Positions 8,723 to 18,035 of a stretch of 64,000 nucleotides of DNA are shown in pieces; within the stretch, counting starts at the first letter, position 1, and every line of letters begins with the position of its first letter. The DNA is taken from contig URQY01000007.1 in the NCBI GenBank assembly GCA_900550165.1, positions 1-64,000 on the forward strand, written 5' to 3'. Source of the stretch: an uncultured Eubacteriales bacterium (GTDB lineage Bacteria; Bacillota; Clostridia; Oscillospirales; Oscillospiraceae). The notes under the pieces were generated by a model. That model saw only the letters and a program-made list of their open reading frames with translations, was not told the origin of the DNA and did not search any database. A program made the position numbers and the translations under genes.

Positions 8723-10204
8723 ATGAGCATGAATACTGAGATCTATCAGGACATTTCCGTCCGTACATCGGGGGATATCTACATCGGCGTGGTCGGCCCG
8801 GTGCGAGCAGGCAAGTCGACCTTCATCAAGCGCTTTATGGAGACGCAGGTCATTCCGAATATTGACAACGTCTACCGCCGTGAGCGCGCGAAGGATGAGC
8901 TGCCGCAGAGCGGCAGCGGCCGCATGGTGATGACGGCGGAGCCGAAATTCGTGCCGGAGGAGGCCGTCGATATTGCGCTCGACGAGGGCAGCAGCTGTTC
9001 CGTCCGGCTCATCGACTGCGTGGGCTATATGATCCCCGGCGCGACAGGGCAGATGGAGGGCGAGAGCCCCCGCATGGTCTCGACGCCATGGCTCGACCAT
9101 GAGGTGCCGATGAGCGAGGCGGCAGAGCTCGGCACAACGCGCGTCATCCGCGAGCATTCGACCATTGGCGTCGTTGTAACGACCGACGGCAGCATCACCG
9201 AGATCCCACGCGAGGACTACATAGAGGCTGAGGGCCGCGTCATCCGTGAGCTGCAGGAGATCGGAAAGCCCTTCCTGGTCCTGCTGAACGCGGTAGAGCC
9301 GGAAAGTGAGCGCGTACAGTCGATGGCAAGGGATATCGCTTCACGGTATAATGTGACGTGTCTGCCGGTCAATTGCCTGACGCTCGACGACGCGGCGGTG
9401 GGCCGCATCCTGAAGGCCATCCTCTACGAGTTCCCGCTCTGCGAGCTGGACCTGACCATTCCTGCATGGGTCGAAGCGCTGGACGCGGGTCATCCCATCA
9501 AGAGCGGGCTCTATCAGGCCATCCGTGAGCGGACAGAGTCGCTTCGCTGCATCCGTGAGGTGCAGCCCTGCGTGGCAGCGCTGGGCGCGTGCGAGGGCAT
9601 CAGCGATGCGCGTATCACATCTATCCGGCTCGGAACGGGTATCGCCGCGGCGGAGCTGCAGCTGCCGCGCGCACTTTTCTATCAGACGCTCAGCGAGCAG
9701 TCGGGCTTCCGCGTTTCGGACGACGGCGACCTGATGAGCCTGCTGACGGAGCTCTCATCGGTCAAAGCGGAGTACGACAAGGTGGCGCAGGCCATCCACG
9801 ATGCGCGCGAGGCAGGCTACGGCATCGTCGTGCCGACGGTCGACGAGCTCAACCTGGAGGAGCCGGAGATCATGAAGCAGGGCGGACGCTACGGTGTGCG
9901 GCTCAAGGCGAGCGCGCCGAGCCTGCATATCATCCGCGCCGACATTGAAACGACTGTTTCGCCCATCGTCGGCAATGAAAAACAGAGCGAGGACATGGTC
10001 AATTACCTTTTGCAGGAGTTCGAGGGTGACACGGCAAAGATCTGGCAGTCCAACATCTTCGGCCGCAGCTTCCATGAGATCGTCAATGAGGACCTGCAGG
10101 CAAAGCTCAAACATATGCCGGAGGACGCGCGCACCAAGCTCCGCCAGACGCTCGAGCGCATCATCAACGAGGGCAGCGGAGGCCTGATCTGCATTATACT
10201 GTAA
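8723..10204 (+). CDS. spoIVA: Stage IV sporulation protein A (coat ATPase)
   Basis: This 493-aa protein is essentially the same length as B. subtilis SpoIVA (492). The P-loop is GPVRAGKST (residues 25-33), with conserved DELPQSGSGR, LIDCVGYMIPGA, HSTIGVVVTTDGS and the C-terminal ERIINEGSGGLICIIL. It polymerises by ATP hydrolysis into the coat basement layer on SpoVM-marked membrane. The second ATG at 8729 (MNTEIY) is also possible; GGAGG at 8711-8715 fits either start. A strong terminator follows. Confidence 0.97.
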   Translation: MSMNTEIYQDISVRTSGDIYIGVVGPVRAGKSTFIKRFMETQVIPNIDNVYRRERAKDELPQSGSGRMVMTAEPKFVPEEAVDIALDEGSSCSVRLIDCVGYMIPGATGQMEGESPRMVSTPWLDHEVPMSEAAELGTTRVIREHSTIGVVVTTDGSITEIPREDYIEAEGRVIRELQEIGKPFLVLLNAVEPESERVQSMARDIASRYNVTCLPVNCLTLDDAAVGRILKAILYEFPLCELDLTIPAWVEALDAGHPIKSGLYQAIRERTESLRCIREVQPCVAALGACEGISDARITSIRLGTGIAAAELQLPRALFYQTLSEQSGFRVSDDGDLMSLLTELSSVKAEYDKVAQAIHDAREAGYGIVVPTVDELNLEEPEIMKQGGRYGVRLKASAPSLHIIRADIETTVSPIVGNEKQSEDMVNYLLQEFEGDTAKIWQSNIFGRSFHEIVNEDLQAKLKHMPEDARTKLRQTLERIINEGSGGLICIIL

Positions 10205-10228
10205 AGATGAAGCGCTTTGCAAAGATGG

Positions 10229-10262
10229 AAAAAGGGTCGATTCTTTCGAATCGACCCTTTTT
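10229..10262. terminator. Bidirectional terminator between spoIVA and pfp
   Basis: A perfect 15-bp stem (10229-10243 with 10248-10262, loop TTTC) is flanked by A and T runs, so it works on both strands. It separates the converging spoIVA and pfp transcripts. Confidence 0.92.
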
Positions 10263-10275
10263 GGTTGTAAAAATC

Positions 10276-11514
10276 TTACTTGGCCAGCACCTTTTTGAGC
10301 TTGGCAAAGCGGGGAAGCGAGTCCTCCTTCGGGAGTCTCGGCTCACCCTGAATGAGGGGCAGCACATAGTCGATGAGTTCCTGCTTAACGCCGTTGTGCG
10401 CATCGTTGACCCACTCGAGAGGGATCTTTTTTTCGTAGTTTGCAACGGACGTGAGCGGGAGAAGCTTCGTCTTGCAGGCGTAGTGGCCGTTCACGGTCTC
10501 GCGCTCGAAGGCGACCATCTTATCGGTGATGCCGGCGGCGGCGTTTTCGACCGCGGCACGACCGGCCATCACAGCCTCTTCAATATCGGTCTCGCTTGCA
10601 AGGTGTGCGCCGCAGCGCTGGAGCAGCGACAGCTCGATGCCGCGCACCTTCGCGCCGGTTTTTTCTTTCACGATGCTTGTGAGCAGCGCGGCGAGACCGC
10701 CGAGCTGCGCGTGACCGAAGCCGTCCGTCGCGCTGGTCTTGGCCTCGGAGACAAAGCTGCCGTCGGCATAGTGGATGCCCTCGGACACGGCGACCATGCA
10801 GCTGCCGGTCTCCTTATAAATGCGCTGGACATCGGCAAGGAAGGTGTCCATGTCGAAATCGGTCTCCGGCAGGTAGATGAGGTCGGGGCCCGCGCCGTAC
10901 TTCGTCGCGAGCGCGGCGGCGGCAGTCAGCCAACCGGCGTGGCGGCCCATGATCTCCACAATGCAGATCATGCCCGTATCATAGACGTGCGCGTCCTGAT
11001 AGACCTCCATCAGGCTGGTTGCGATGTATTTGGCGGCGCTGGCATAGCCGGGGCAGTGGTCCGTGCCGTAGAGGTCGTTGTCGATCGTCTTGGGCACGCC
11101 CATCACGCGGCACTCATAGCCGACCTTCTGCATATACTTGCTGATCTTGTTGCAGGTGTCCATCGAGTCGTTGCCGCCATTGTAGAAGAAATAGCGGACG
11201 TCGTGCTTCTTGAAGACCTCGAGGATACGCTTGTAATCCGTGTCGTCCTCGTCGGGGTCCTTCATCTTGTAGCGGCAGGAGCCGAGGGCGGAGGAGGGGG
11301 TGTACTTCAAAAGTTCCAGCTCCTGCGGGTCCTCCTTGCTCATGTCGAAGAGCCTGTCGGCGAGCACGCCCTTGATGCCGTGCTCCGCGCCGTAGACGTT
11401 CGTGATGCAGCCGGTGTCGAGCGCCGTGCGAATCACGCCGTAAGCGCTCGCGTTGATGACGGAGGTCGGGCCGCCGGACTGACCGATGATGCACGCGCCT
11501 TTCAATTCACTCAT
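10276..11514 (-). CDS. pfp: Pyrophosphate-type 6-phosphofructokinase
   Basis: This 412-aa protein phosphorylates fructose 6-phosphate to the 1,6-bisphosphate. GGNDSMDT in place of the ATP-type GGDGS, together with PKTIDNDL, points to pyrophosphate as donor; donor choice is inferred from these motifs. Further landmarks are GRHAGWL and VRGIELSLLQR. The ATG at 11514 is preferred over one at 11529 because AGGAG lies just before it, inside the longer frame. It is 15 bp after fba, so a two-gene glycolytic operon. Confidence 0.9.
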   Translation of the reverse strand: MSELKGACIIGQSGGPTSVINASAYGVIRTALDTGCITNVYGAEHGIKGVLADRLFDMSKEDPQELELLKYTPSSALGSCRYKMKDPDEDDTDYKRILEVFKKHDVRYFFYNGGNDSMDTCNKISKYMQKVGYECRVMGVPKTIDNDLYGTDHCPGYASAAKYIATSLMEVYQDAHVYDTGMICIVEIMGRHAGWLTAAAALATKYGAGPDLIYLPETDFDMDTFLADVQRIYKETGSCMVAVSEGIHYADGSFVSEAKTSATDGFGHAQLGGLAALLTSIVKEKTGAKVRGIELSLLQRCGAHLASETDIEEAVMAGRAAVENAAAGITDKMVAFERETVNGHYACKTKLLPLTSVANYEKKIPLEWVNDAHNGVKQELIDYVLPLIQGEPRLPKEDSLPRFAKLKKVLAK

Positions 11515-11529
11515 ATCGCTTCTCCTCAT

Positions 11530-12498
11530 TTAGGCTTTGCCGGCGCAGCCAAGCACGTCGATGAGCTTGTGGCGCACCATTTCCTTGATGTTGGCGCGGG
11601 CGGGCTTGAGATACTCGCGCGGGTCGAACTTATCGGGGTGCTCATCGAGGAAGGCGCGCACCGTGCCGGTCATGGCAAGACGCAGGTCGGAGTCGATGTT
11701 GATCTTGCAGACGGAGAGCTTTGCGGCCTCGCGCAGCTGATCCTCGGGCACGCCGATAGCGTTGGGCATCTTGCCGCCGTGCTCGTTGATCATCTTGACA
11801 TACTCCTGCGGGACGGAGGAGGAGCCGTGCAGCACGATGGGGAAGCCGGGCAGACGCTTGGAGACCTCCTTCAGCACGTCGAAGCGCAGCGGGGGCGGGA
11901 CGAGGATGCCCTGCTCATTGACGGTGCACTGCTCGGGCTTGAACTTGTAAGCGCCGTGGCTCGTGCCGATGGCGATGGCGAGGGAGTCGCAGCCCGTCTT
12001 GGAGACGAATTCCTCGACCTCCTCGGGGTGGGTGTAGGACGCCTCGTGCGCGGCGACCTTGACCTCGTCCTCGATGCCGGCGAGGGTGCCGAGCTCGGCC
12101 TCGACCACAACGCCGTGGTCGTGCGCGTATTCGACGACCCTCTTCGTGATCTCGATGTTCTCGGCAAAGGGCTTGGAGGAGGCGTCGATCATCACGGAGG
12201 TGAAGCCGCCGTCGATGCAGGACTTGCAGGTCTCAAAGTCCGGGCCGTGGTCAAGGTGCAGCACGATGGGAATGTCGGGGCAGCACTCAACTGCGGCTTC
12301 CACGAGCTTATAGAGATAGGCGTGGTTCGCGTAGGCGCGCGCGCCTTTGCTGACCTGCAGGATCACGGGCGCGTGCTCTTCCTGGCAGGCCTCGGTGATG
12401 CCCTGCACGATCTCCATATTGTTGACGTTGAACGCGCCGACGGCGTATCCGCCGTCATAGGCCTTTTTGAACATTTCGGTAGATGTTACGAGCGGCAT
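11530..12498 (-). CDS. fba: Class II fructose-1,6-bisphosphate aldolase
   Basis: This 322-aa zinc aldolase cleaves fructose 1,6-bisphosphate to two triose phosphates. HLDHG at residues 81-85 holds catalytic Asp83 and zinc ligand His84. Other ligands are in EAELGTLAG, GTSHGAYKF and VLHGSSS, and the phosphate loop INIDSDLR is intact. AAAAGGAGAAG precedes the ATG. It is followed by pfp. Confidence 0.95.
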   Translation of the reverse strand: MPLVTSTEMFKKAYDGGYAVGAFNVNNMEIVQGITEACQEEHAPVILQVSKGARAYANHAYLYKLVEAAVECCPDIPIVLHLDHGPDFETCKSCIDGGFTSVMIDASSKPFAENIEITKRVVEYAHDHGVVVEAELGTLAGIEDEVKVAAHEASYTHPEEVEEFVSKTGCDSLAIAIGTSHGAYKFKPEQCTVNEQGILVPPPLRFDVLKEVSKRLPGFPIVLHGSSSVPQEYVKMINEHGGKMPNAIGVPEDQLREAAKLSVCKINIDSDLRLAMTGTVRAFLDEHPDKFDPREYLKPARANIKEMVRHKLIDVLGCAGKA

Positions 12499-12532
12499 AA
12501 TATCTTCTCCTTTTTGAAAATATGATTATGGG

Positions 12533-12571
12533 AAAAAGAGAGACAAAGCAAGCTGTTTTGTCTCTCTTTTT
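12533..12571 (-). terminator. Terminator of the transketolase operon
   Basis: A 15-bp stem (12533-12547 with 12557-12571) is followed by a T run on the minus strand, 6 bp after the transketolase stop. It sits only 35 bp before the fba start, so some read-through into fba is possible. Confidence 0.85.
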
Positions 12572-12576
12572 TTGCA

Positions 12577-13509
12577 TCAGATGTTCGCCTTGATGGTCTC
12601 GGCGATCTGGTCGGCCGTCAGGCCGTATTCGCGCAGCACGTCCGCCGCCTTGCCGGACTGGCCGAAGCGGTCGTTCACGCCGATCTTGTGGAACTTGCAG
12701 TTCACCTTGCCCATGAGCACGTCGGCCACGGCGTCGCCCAGGCCTCCGATGACGCTGTGCTCTTCAACGGTGATGACCTTGCCGCATGTTTCGGCGTACT
12801 TCGTCACGCACTCCGCGTCGATGGGCTTGATGGTGTGGATGTTGATGACGGCAGCGTCGATGCCCTCCTTGGCAAGCGCTTCCGCGGCCATCAGGGATTC
12901 ATTGACCATAAGGCCCGTTGCGAAGATCGCGACGTCGCCGCCCTCGCGCAGGAGGTTGGCCTTGCCGATGGCGAAGGGCTTGACCATGTCACCCTCGAAA
13001 ACGGGGGTGGCAAGACGCGCAAGGCGCATATAAACGGGACCGTCGACCTCGGCAATGGCCATGGTAGCGGCCTTGGCCTCGTTTGCGTCTGCGGGGCAGA
13101 TGACCGTCATGCCGGGGATGGCGCGCATGAGCGCGAGGTCCTCGATGCACTGGTGACTGCCGCCGTCCTCGCCGACGCTGACGCCCGCATGGGTCGCGCA
13201 GACCTTGACGTTGAAGTGCGGGTAGGCAACGCTGTTTCGGATCTGCTCATAGGCGCGGCCGGCCGCGAACATCGCAAAGGAGGAGCAGTAGGGGATGAGC
13301 CCCATCGTGGACATACCGGCGGCAATGTCGACCATGTTGGCCTCGGCAATGCCGCAGTTGTAGAATTTTTCGGGGTGCGCCTTGGCGACCTTGCAGGTCT
13401 GCGTGGCGTTGGCGAGGTCGGCGTCGAGCACGACGACCTTATCGTTCTTTTCGACCAGCTCGATCAGCGCTTCGCCATAAGCCTGACGGGTCGCGATTTT
13501 ATCAGCCAT
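12577..13509 (-). CDS. Transketolase, C-terminal subunit
   Basis: This 310-aa protein holds the pyrimidine-binding and C-terminal domains of a split transketolase (KVVVLDADLANATQT, EDGGSHQCIEDLALMRAIPG). Its partner lies 4 bp upstream, and its ribosome site GGAGGA is inside the partner's last codons, which suggests matched synthesis of the two halves. The complex moves two-carbon units between sugar phosphates using thiamine diphosphate. Confidence 0.94.
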   Translation of the reverse strand: MADKIATRQAYGEALIELVEKNDKVVVLDADLANATQTCKVAKAHPEKFYNCGIAEANMVDIAAGMSTMGLIPYCSSFAMFAAGRAYEQIRNSVAYPHFNVKVCATHAGVSVGEDGGSHQCIEDLALMRAIPGMTVICPADANEAKAATMAIAEVDGPVYMRLARLATPVFEGDMVKPFAIGKANLLREGGDVAIFATGLMVNESLMAAEALAKEGIDAAVINIHTIKPIDAECVTKYAETCGKVITVEEHSVIGGLGDAVADVLMGKVNCKFHKIGVNDRFGQSGKAADVLREYGLTADQIAETIKANI

Positions 13510-13513
13510 ATTC

Positions 13514-14326
13514 TTAGTCCTCCAATTCCTTCAATGCCTGCTCACGCTGCTCAGCGTTGGGCGCCTTGCCGTGCCAGCCGACCTGATTTTCCATGAACGA
13601 AACGCCCTTGCCCTTGACGGTGTGCGCAAGGATGGCCTTGGGCTTGCCGGGCATGGTAGGCTTGGAGAGTGCGGCCTCGACGGCGTCAAGATCGTTGCCG
13701 TCAGGCAGCTCGACGAGGTCAAAGCCGAACGCGCGGAGCTTGGCGGGCAGATCGCCAAGGCTCATGACCTGGTCGTTCGTGCCGTCGATCTGTAGGCCGT
13801 TGTTGTCGATGATGACGGTCAGATTGTCGAGCTTATAGTGCGCGGCGGCCATATAAGCCTCCCAGATCTGTCCTTCCTGGCTCTCGCCGTCGCCGACGAG
13901 GGCGAAGACCTTCGTATCCTTGCCGAGGTGCTTGGCTCCCAGCGCCATGCCGACAGCGATGGAAACGCCCTGACCGAGAGAACCGGTGGAAGCGTCCACA
14001 CCGGGGACCTTCTTCGCGTCAGGGTGGCCCTGCAGGATGGAGTGGAGTTGGCGGAAGTTTGCGTACTCGTCGCGGGAGACGAAGCCCTTGGCGGCGAGCA
14101 CCGCGTAGTAGCAGGGGGCGGCGTGACCCTTGGAGAGCACGAAGCGGTCGCGGTTGGGATCGTGCGGGTTCTGCGGGTCAACGCGCATGTGGTTGAAGAA
14201 GACGCTGGTCATCAGCTCCACCGCAGACAGCGAACCGCCGGGGTGGCCGCTGCCGGCGTTGGCGGTCATCGTGATGATGTCACGCCGTACCTGCCGGCAG
14301 ATGGGGGAAAGCTCTTTTGTATTCAT
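13514..14326 (-). CDS. Transketolase, N-terminal subunit
   Basis: This 270-aa protein binds the diphosphate of thiamine. It has AGSGHPGGSLSAVE and the GDGESQEGQIWEA metal/cofactor motif. The ATG at 14326 has AAGGAGGG 5 bp before it; the frame stays open upstream to 14362 without a better site. The promoter is at 14365-14393. It forms one enzyme with the C-terminal subunit encoded downstream. Confidence 0.94.
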   Translation of the reverse strand: MNTKELSPICRQVRRDIITMTANAGSGHPGGSLSAVELMTSVFFNHMRVDPQNPHDPNRDRFVLSKGHAAPCYYAVLAAKGFVSRDEYANFRQLHSILQGHPDAKKVPGVDASTGSLGQGVSIAVGMALGAKHLGKDTKVFALVGDGESQEGQIWEAYMAAAHYKLDNLTVIIDNNGLQIDGTNDQVMSLGDLPAKLRAFGFDLVELPDGNDLDAVEAALSKPTMPGKPKAILAHTVKGKGVSFMENQVGWHGKAPNAEQREQALKELED

Positions 14327-14364
14327 GGAAACCCTCCTTGAAAAATACATTTCATCAATCATTT

Positions 14365-14393
14365 AGTATATCGGAAAAGGCGGGGAAAGTCAA
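14365..14393 (-). promoter_or_regulatory. Promoter of the transketolase operon
   Basis: On the minus strand, TTGACT (14388-14393) is followed by a 17-bp spacer and TATACT (14365-14370), about 40 bp before the transketolase start. Confidence 0.75.
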
Positions 14394-14394
14394 T

Positions 14395-15405
14395 TTATTC
14401 CTTGCCCTTTTTCACTTTCACGCGTGACAAGGGATTTGCCTTTGCAGCCACACGCAGCGCGTCGTTATCGATGTGCGTGTAGATTTCTGTCGTGTTGAGA
14501 TGCTCATGCCCGAGCACCTCCTGCACGGCCTTTACGTCCACGCCGTTTTGCAGCATCAGCGTTGCCGCCGTGTGGCGAAGCTTGTGGGAGGAGTACTCCG
14601 AGGCGTCGAGTCCCGCGGCGCTCAGGTGCTTTTTGACGAGCGCATGGACGCTCGAGCGGCTGATGCGCTCGTTGCGCGAGGAGAGGAAGAGGGCATTGTG
14701 GTCGCGGCCGGAGATCGGGCGGCGAACGGCGAGATAGCTCTTCAGCGCGTCCTTGCAGGCGTCGTTCAGGTAGACGATGCGCACCTTGTTTCCCTTGCCA
14801 AGCACGCGCAGCGCGTCGTCCTGAATGTCCTGCAGATCAAGGCCGCAGAGCTCGGAGATCCGCAGCCCGCAGTTCAGAAAGATCGTCAGAATGCAGTAGT
14901 CGCGCTCGCGGTTCTGTCCGTCGACCGACTGCAAAAGCTGCATACTTTCGTCAAGCGTCAGGTATTTGGGCAGCGACTTTTTGATCTTGGGGGAGTCGAG
15001 GTCCTTGCAGGGATTTGTGTCCAAAAGATGCGCTTTATTGGTCAAATAATTGTAAAAAGAGCGAATCGTTGCAATTTTTCGTGCTCTGGACGCGGCATTC
15101 AGGCCGTAGTCGGACACATCGCTGTTCTGATGCTGCACGCGGTCGCGGCTCAGATAGGTCATGTAGGCGTAGATATCGGTTAATGTTACTTTTTTCACAA
15201 AGTCGAGATCGACATCCATGATGGAAATTTCACTCAAAGGGAGGCCGCGCAGCGACGGATCGCGCGACTGCTTCAAATAGCGGAAAAAGTTGCGCAGGTC
15301 AAGAAAATATTCGTCGACGGTTTTCTGCGAGTGCGCTTTAATGGTCTCGTGATAGGATAGAAAATCGCGCAGGATCGGCGGCGATTCCAAGCGGTAGTCG
15401 TTCAT
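14395..15405 (-). CDS. XerC/D-type tyrosine recombinase
   Basis: This 336-aa protein has a SAM-like N-terminal DNA-binding domain (residues 10-125) and a catalytic domain with the full set: Arg182 (GLRISEL), Lys204/207, His274 and Arg277 (HKLRHT), His300 (LGHEHL) and Tyr309. There are no phage or transposon genes beside it and it lies among housekeeping genes, so a Xer-like chromosomal role is favoured over an integrase. The gene ends 33 bp before the transketolase promoter. The site it acts on is unknown. Confidence 0.85.
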   Translation of the reverse strand: MNDYRLESPPILRDFLSYHETIKAHSQKTVDEYFLDLRNFFRYLKQSRDPSLRGLPLSEISIMDVDLDFVKKVTLTDIYAYMTYLSRDRVQHQNSDVSDYGLNAASRARKIATIRSFYNYLTNKAHLLDTNPCKDLDSPKIKKSLPKYLTLDESMQLLQSVDGQNRERDYCILTIFLNCGLRISELCGLDLQDIQDDALRVLGKGNKVRIVYLNDACKDALKSYLAVRRPISGRDHNALFLSSRNERISRSSVHALVKKHLSAAGLDASEYSSHKLRHTAATLMLQNGVDVKAVQEVLGHEHLNTTEIYTHIDNDALRVAAKANPLSRVKVKKGKE

Positions 15406-15857
15406 AATAGCAGCGCCGAACAGATCAAATATTTTATGGAACGCATTGCTTGATTTTGCTCAGATCGCTTTTTACAAATTGCCGTCGCTGTTGTTGGCAG
15501 CGGACCCGGCATGATCGGCACAGCAATGATACGCGCCATGAGGCCCATACAAGCCGGCGATGAATGAGATCAATAATCAAAAGAGAAGTGGATTTTGAGG
15601 TCCGTACAAAATTGAACAAAATAAAAATTTTGTTCAATTCAGGGGAGAGGCAAATGCGAAAAAACCAGAAATGAGCATTGTCATCCGCCGCTCGGCCATG
15701 TGATCTCATTGATCCGGATTCAATAAAGCAAGCGTTCCGATGTCTGTTCGGCAAAACCTCCTTTGTCAAGATATTGCAGATCTCTTGTGACCGGCAGCGA
15801 TTTTCGCTGCCAGCCCATTATCGTAATGATATAACTACATACTATATGCAGGCGCAC
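15406..15857. other. 452-bp intergenic region with two hairpins
   Basis: No convincing gene is present on either strand. It is more AT-rich than its surroundings. It contains a perfect 13-bp inverted repeat with a 4-nt A loop (15610-15622 with 15627-15639, arm AATTGAACAAAAT) and a GC stem GGCAGCGA (15793-15800 with 15804-15811) next to the radA stop. Neither is followed by a clear T run on the strand that would need it. Confidence 0.6.
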
Positions 15858-17228
15858 TTACGCCTGTACGATGGCGCGCATTGCTTCGGCGATATTGCGC
15901 GCTTCGATCAGCGCAAGTCCCTGCGGCGCGCGGATCTGATCCTTGCGCTGCTTCGGGATGATGCACGTTTCAAAGCCCAGACGGTGCACCTCGCTGAGCC
16001 GCTCGCTCAAATGGTTCACGCTGCGAAGCTCGCCCGTGAGGCCGACCTCGCCGATGGCGGCAACGTGACTCCCGATGGGCTTATCAAGATAGCTCGACGC
16101 GAGCGCCAGCACGGCGGCAAGGTCTGCCGCCGGCTCGTCCACGCTCAGTCCGCCGATGACGTTCAGAAACGCGTCGCAGCCGGACACCTTGAGCGCGCCG
16201 CGCTTTTCAAGCACCGCCATCAGCATGGCGGCACGGTTGTAGTCAAAGCCGTTGCTCGTCCGCCGCGAAACGGACTGCGCCGCGGGCGCGAGCAGCGCCT
16301 GCACCTCAGCCAGCACCGGGCGCTGGCCTTCCATCACGCAGGTCACGCACGTGCCGGGCGCATCGTCGGGCCGTCCCGACAGCAGCATTTCCGAGGGATT
16401 CGGCACCTCGACCAGGCCCTCGCTGCGCATCTCAAACACGCCGATCTCATTCGTCGCACCGAAGCGGTTTTTCGCCGCGCGCAGAATGCGGTAGCTCATG
16501 TGCGCCTCGCCCTCGAAATACAGCACGCAGTCGACCATGTGCTCCAAGACCTTCGGTCCTGCGATAGAGCCCTCCTTATTGACGTGCCCGATGACGAAGA
16601 CGGTGATGCCCTCCCCTTTGGCAAGCTGCATCAGCTCCAGCGTGCAGGCGCGCACCTGCGCTACGCTGCCCGCGGGCGATTCCAGCAAATCCTGATAGAG
16701 CGTCTGGATGGAGTCAACGATCAGCACGTCAGGCTTTTCCTCCTCGACAGACTGCAAAACATCGCCAAGGCACGTCTCAGACAGCACATAAATCCTGTCC
16801 GACGCTACGCCGAGGCGGTCGGCGCGCAGCTTGAGCTGACGCGGCGATTCTTCGCCGGAAACATACAGAATTTTGGCGTTTTCGCTCAGCTTTCCGCAAA
16901 TTTGGAGCATCAGCGTCGATTTGCCGATGCCCGGCGCGCCGCCGACAAGCACGAGCGAGCCCTGCACGGCACCCCCGCCAAGCACGCGGTCGAGCTCGCC
17001 CATGCCGGTGGGAAAGCGAATTTCCTGCGCCGTGTCGAGCTCACCGATGGGACGTGCTTTAGAGCGCAGCGCGCGGCTGCGGCCGCTTGCTTTAGCTGCC
17101 TTTGCACCGTCGGTGACGGCCTGCTCCACGAGTGTGTTCCACGCGCCGCAACTCGGGCAGCGCCCGGCCCATTTGGGCGTCTCATTGCCGCATTCGGTGC
17201 AGAAAAACACGCTTTTTGTTTTAGCCAT
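15858..17228 (-). CDS. radA: DNA repair protein RadA
   Basis: This 456-aa RecA-like branch-migration helicase acts in recombination. It has an N-terminal C4 zinc finger (Cys10, 13, 24, 27), Walker A GGAPGIGKST (residues 96-105), the family signature KNRFG and a C-terminal Lon-type domain. It lies 20 bp after cwlD, so the two are probably one operon. The protein is full length. Confidence 0.97.
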   Translation of the reverse strand: MAKTKSVFFCTECGNETPKWAGRCPSCGAWNTLVEQAVTDGAKAAKASGRSRALRSKARPIGELDTAQEIRFPTGMGELDRVLGGGAVQGSLVLVGGAPGIGKSTLMLQICGKLSENAKILYVSGEESPRQLKLRADRLGVASDRIYVLSETCLGDVLQSVEEEKPDVLIVDSIQTLYQDLLESPAGSVAQVRACTLELMQLAKGEGITVFVIGHVNKEGSIAGPKVLEHMVDCVLYFEGEAHMSYRILRAAKNRFGATNEIGVFEMRSEGLVEVPNPSEMLLSGRPDDAPGTCVTCVMEGQRPVLAEVQALLAPAAQSVSRRTSNGFDYNRAAMLMAVLEKRGALKVSGCDAFLNVIGGLSVDEPAADLAAVLALASSYLDKPIGSHVAAIGEVGLTGELRSVNHLSERLSEVHRLGFETCIIPKQRKDQIRAPQGLALIEARNIAEAMRAIVQA

Positions 17229-17248
17229 ATTGGTAAACCTCTTTTGCT

Positions 17249-17962
17249 TTACTGATTCGACTGCAAGAGACCGGATGCGATCACAACGGCCAGCCTTTGC
17301 TGATAATCGCCGCTTTTCAAAAGCGCGGTCTCGCTCTCATTGCTCAAAAAACCGCACTCGATCAAAATTGCGGGCGCGGTGACGTTTTTCATCAGAAAGA
17401 TCGATGCGTCGATGGCCTTTTCTGTTTTTTCGTTGCCTGCATTGACAGTCTGATTCAACGCGAGCTGCACCGCATTCGCGACCCCAGCACTCCCCTCTTT
17501 TTTGCCGTAAAACACCTGCGCGCCATGTGTACGTTTAGACGACGGAAGGCTGTTTTGATGGATGCTGACAAGGAGCGCACCTTGCGTGTCGTTGACCAGC
17601 GCCGCGCGGTTTTCGAGGTCGGAACGCTTCTTTTCCCGCAGCGTCGATGCGCTGTTATCATGAATGGAAATATCGCTTGCTCGCGTCATGCGCGTCTCCT
17701 CGCCGAGCAGCAGCAAAAGCGCGTCGAGCCGCTGTGCGATGGCAAGGTTTACGTCGCTTTCCTTACTGCCGTCGGCGGCGACAGCGCCGCCGTCCTCCCC
17801 GCCGTGCCCTGCGTCGATGATCCATACGGTCTTCCCCGCAGATGGCGGTGCACCTGTTTCAACTGCCTTTGGCGGCAGGAACAGACTGATAATTGCCGCC
17901 GTCAGAACAAGCAGCAGCGCAGACATGGCGCAGAATGCCTTTTTCCCGAGAACAAGAAACAA
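17249..17962 (-). CDS. cwlD: N-acetylmuramoyl-L-alanine amidase, CwlD-like
   Basis: This 237-aa protein has one N-terminal membrane/signal segment (residues 11-30) and an Amidase_3 domain. The zinc ligands are His53 (DAGHGG), Glu68 and His135 (SIHQNS), with catalytic Glu202 (LIECGF). Length and domain layout match CwlD, which makes muramic-delta-lactam in spore cortex. The TTG at 17962 is taken as start (GGTG 7 bp upstream); an ATG at 17926 would shorten the lead. It may form an operon with radA. Confidence 0.87.
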   Translation of the reverse strand: MFLVLGKKAFCAMSALLLVLTAAIISLFLPPKAVETGAPPSAGKTVWIIDAGHGGEDGGAVAADGSKESDVNLAIAQRLDALLLLLGEETRMTRASDISIHDNSASTLREKKRSDLENRAALVNDTQGALLVSIHQNSLPSSKRTHGAQVFYGKKEGSAGVANAVQLALNQTVNAGNEKTEKAIDASIFLMKNVTAPAILIECGFLSNESETALLKSGDYQQRLAVVIASGLLQSNQ

Positions 17963-17980
17963 ATCTCTTCACCCCGGAAC

Positions 17981-18009
17981 AGCCTATGCCCCGCGGCGCG
18001 GCCTTATGT
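17981..18009 (-). promoter_or_regulatory. Possible sigma-E promoter of cwlD
   Basis: On the minus strand, ACATAAG (18003-18009), a 14-bp spacer and CATAGGCT (17981-17988) match the same sigma-E pattern seen before sipL. This would suit a mother-cell cortex enzyme. Confidence 0.4.
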
Positions 18010-18035
18010 GCCTTTCATTATACAGGACATTGAAC

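Noticed and set aside
14395..15405. Tyrosine recombinase as the prophage integrase
   Set aside because: It lies 3 kb outside the prophage among host genes. The prophage carries its own serine recombinase at attR.
15434..15769. 111-aa minus-strand frame between radA and the Xer-like gene
   Set aside because: It has unusual composition, no ribosome site and no domain, and it spans the AT-rich hairpin.
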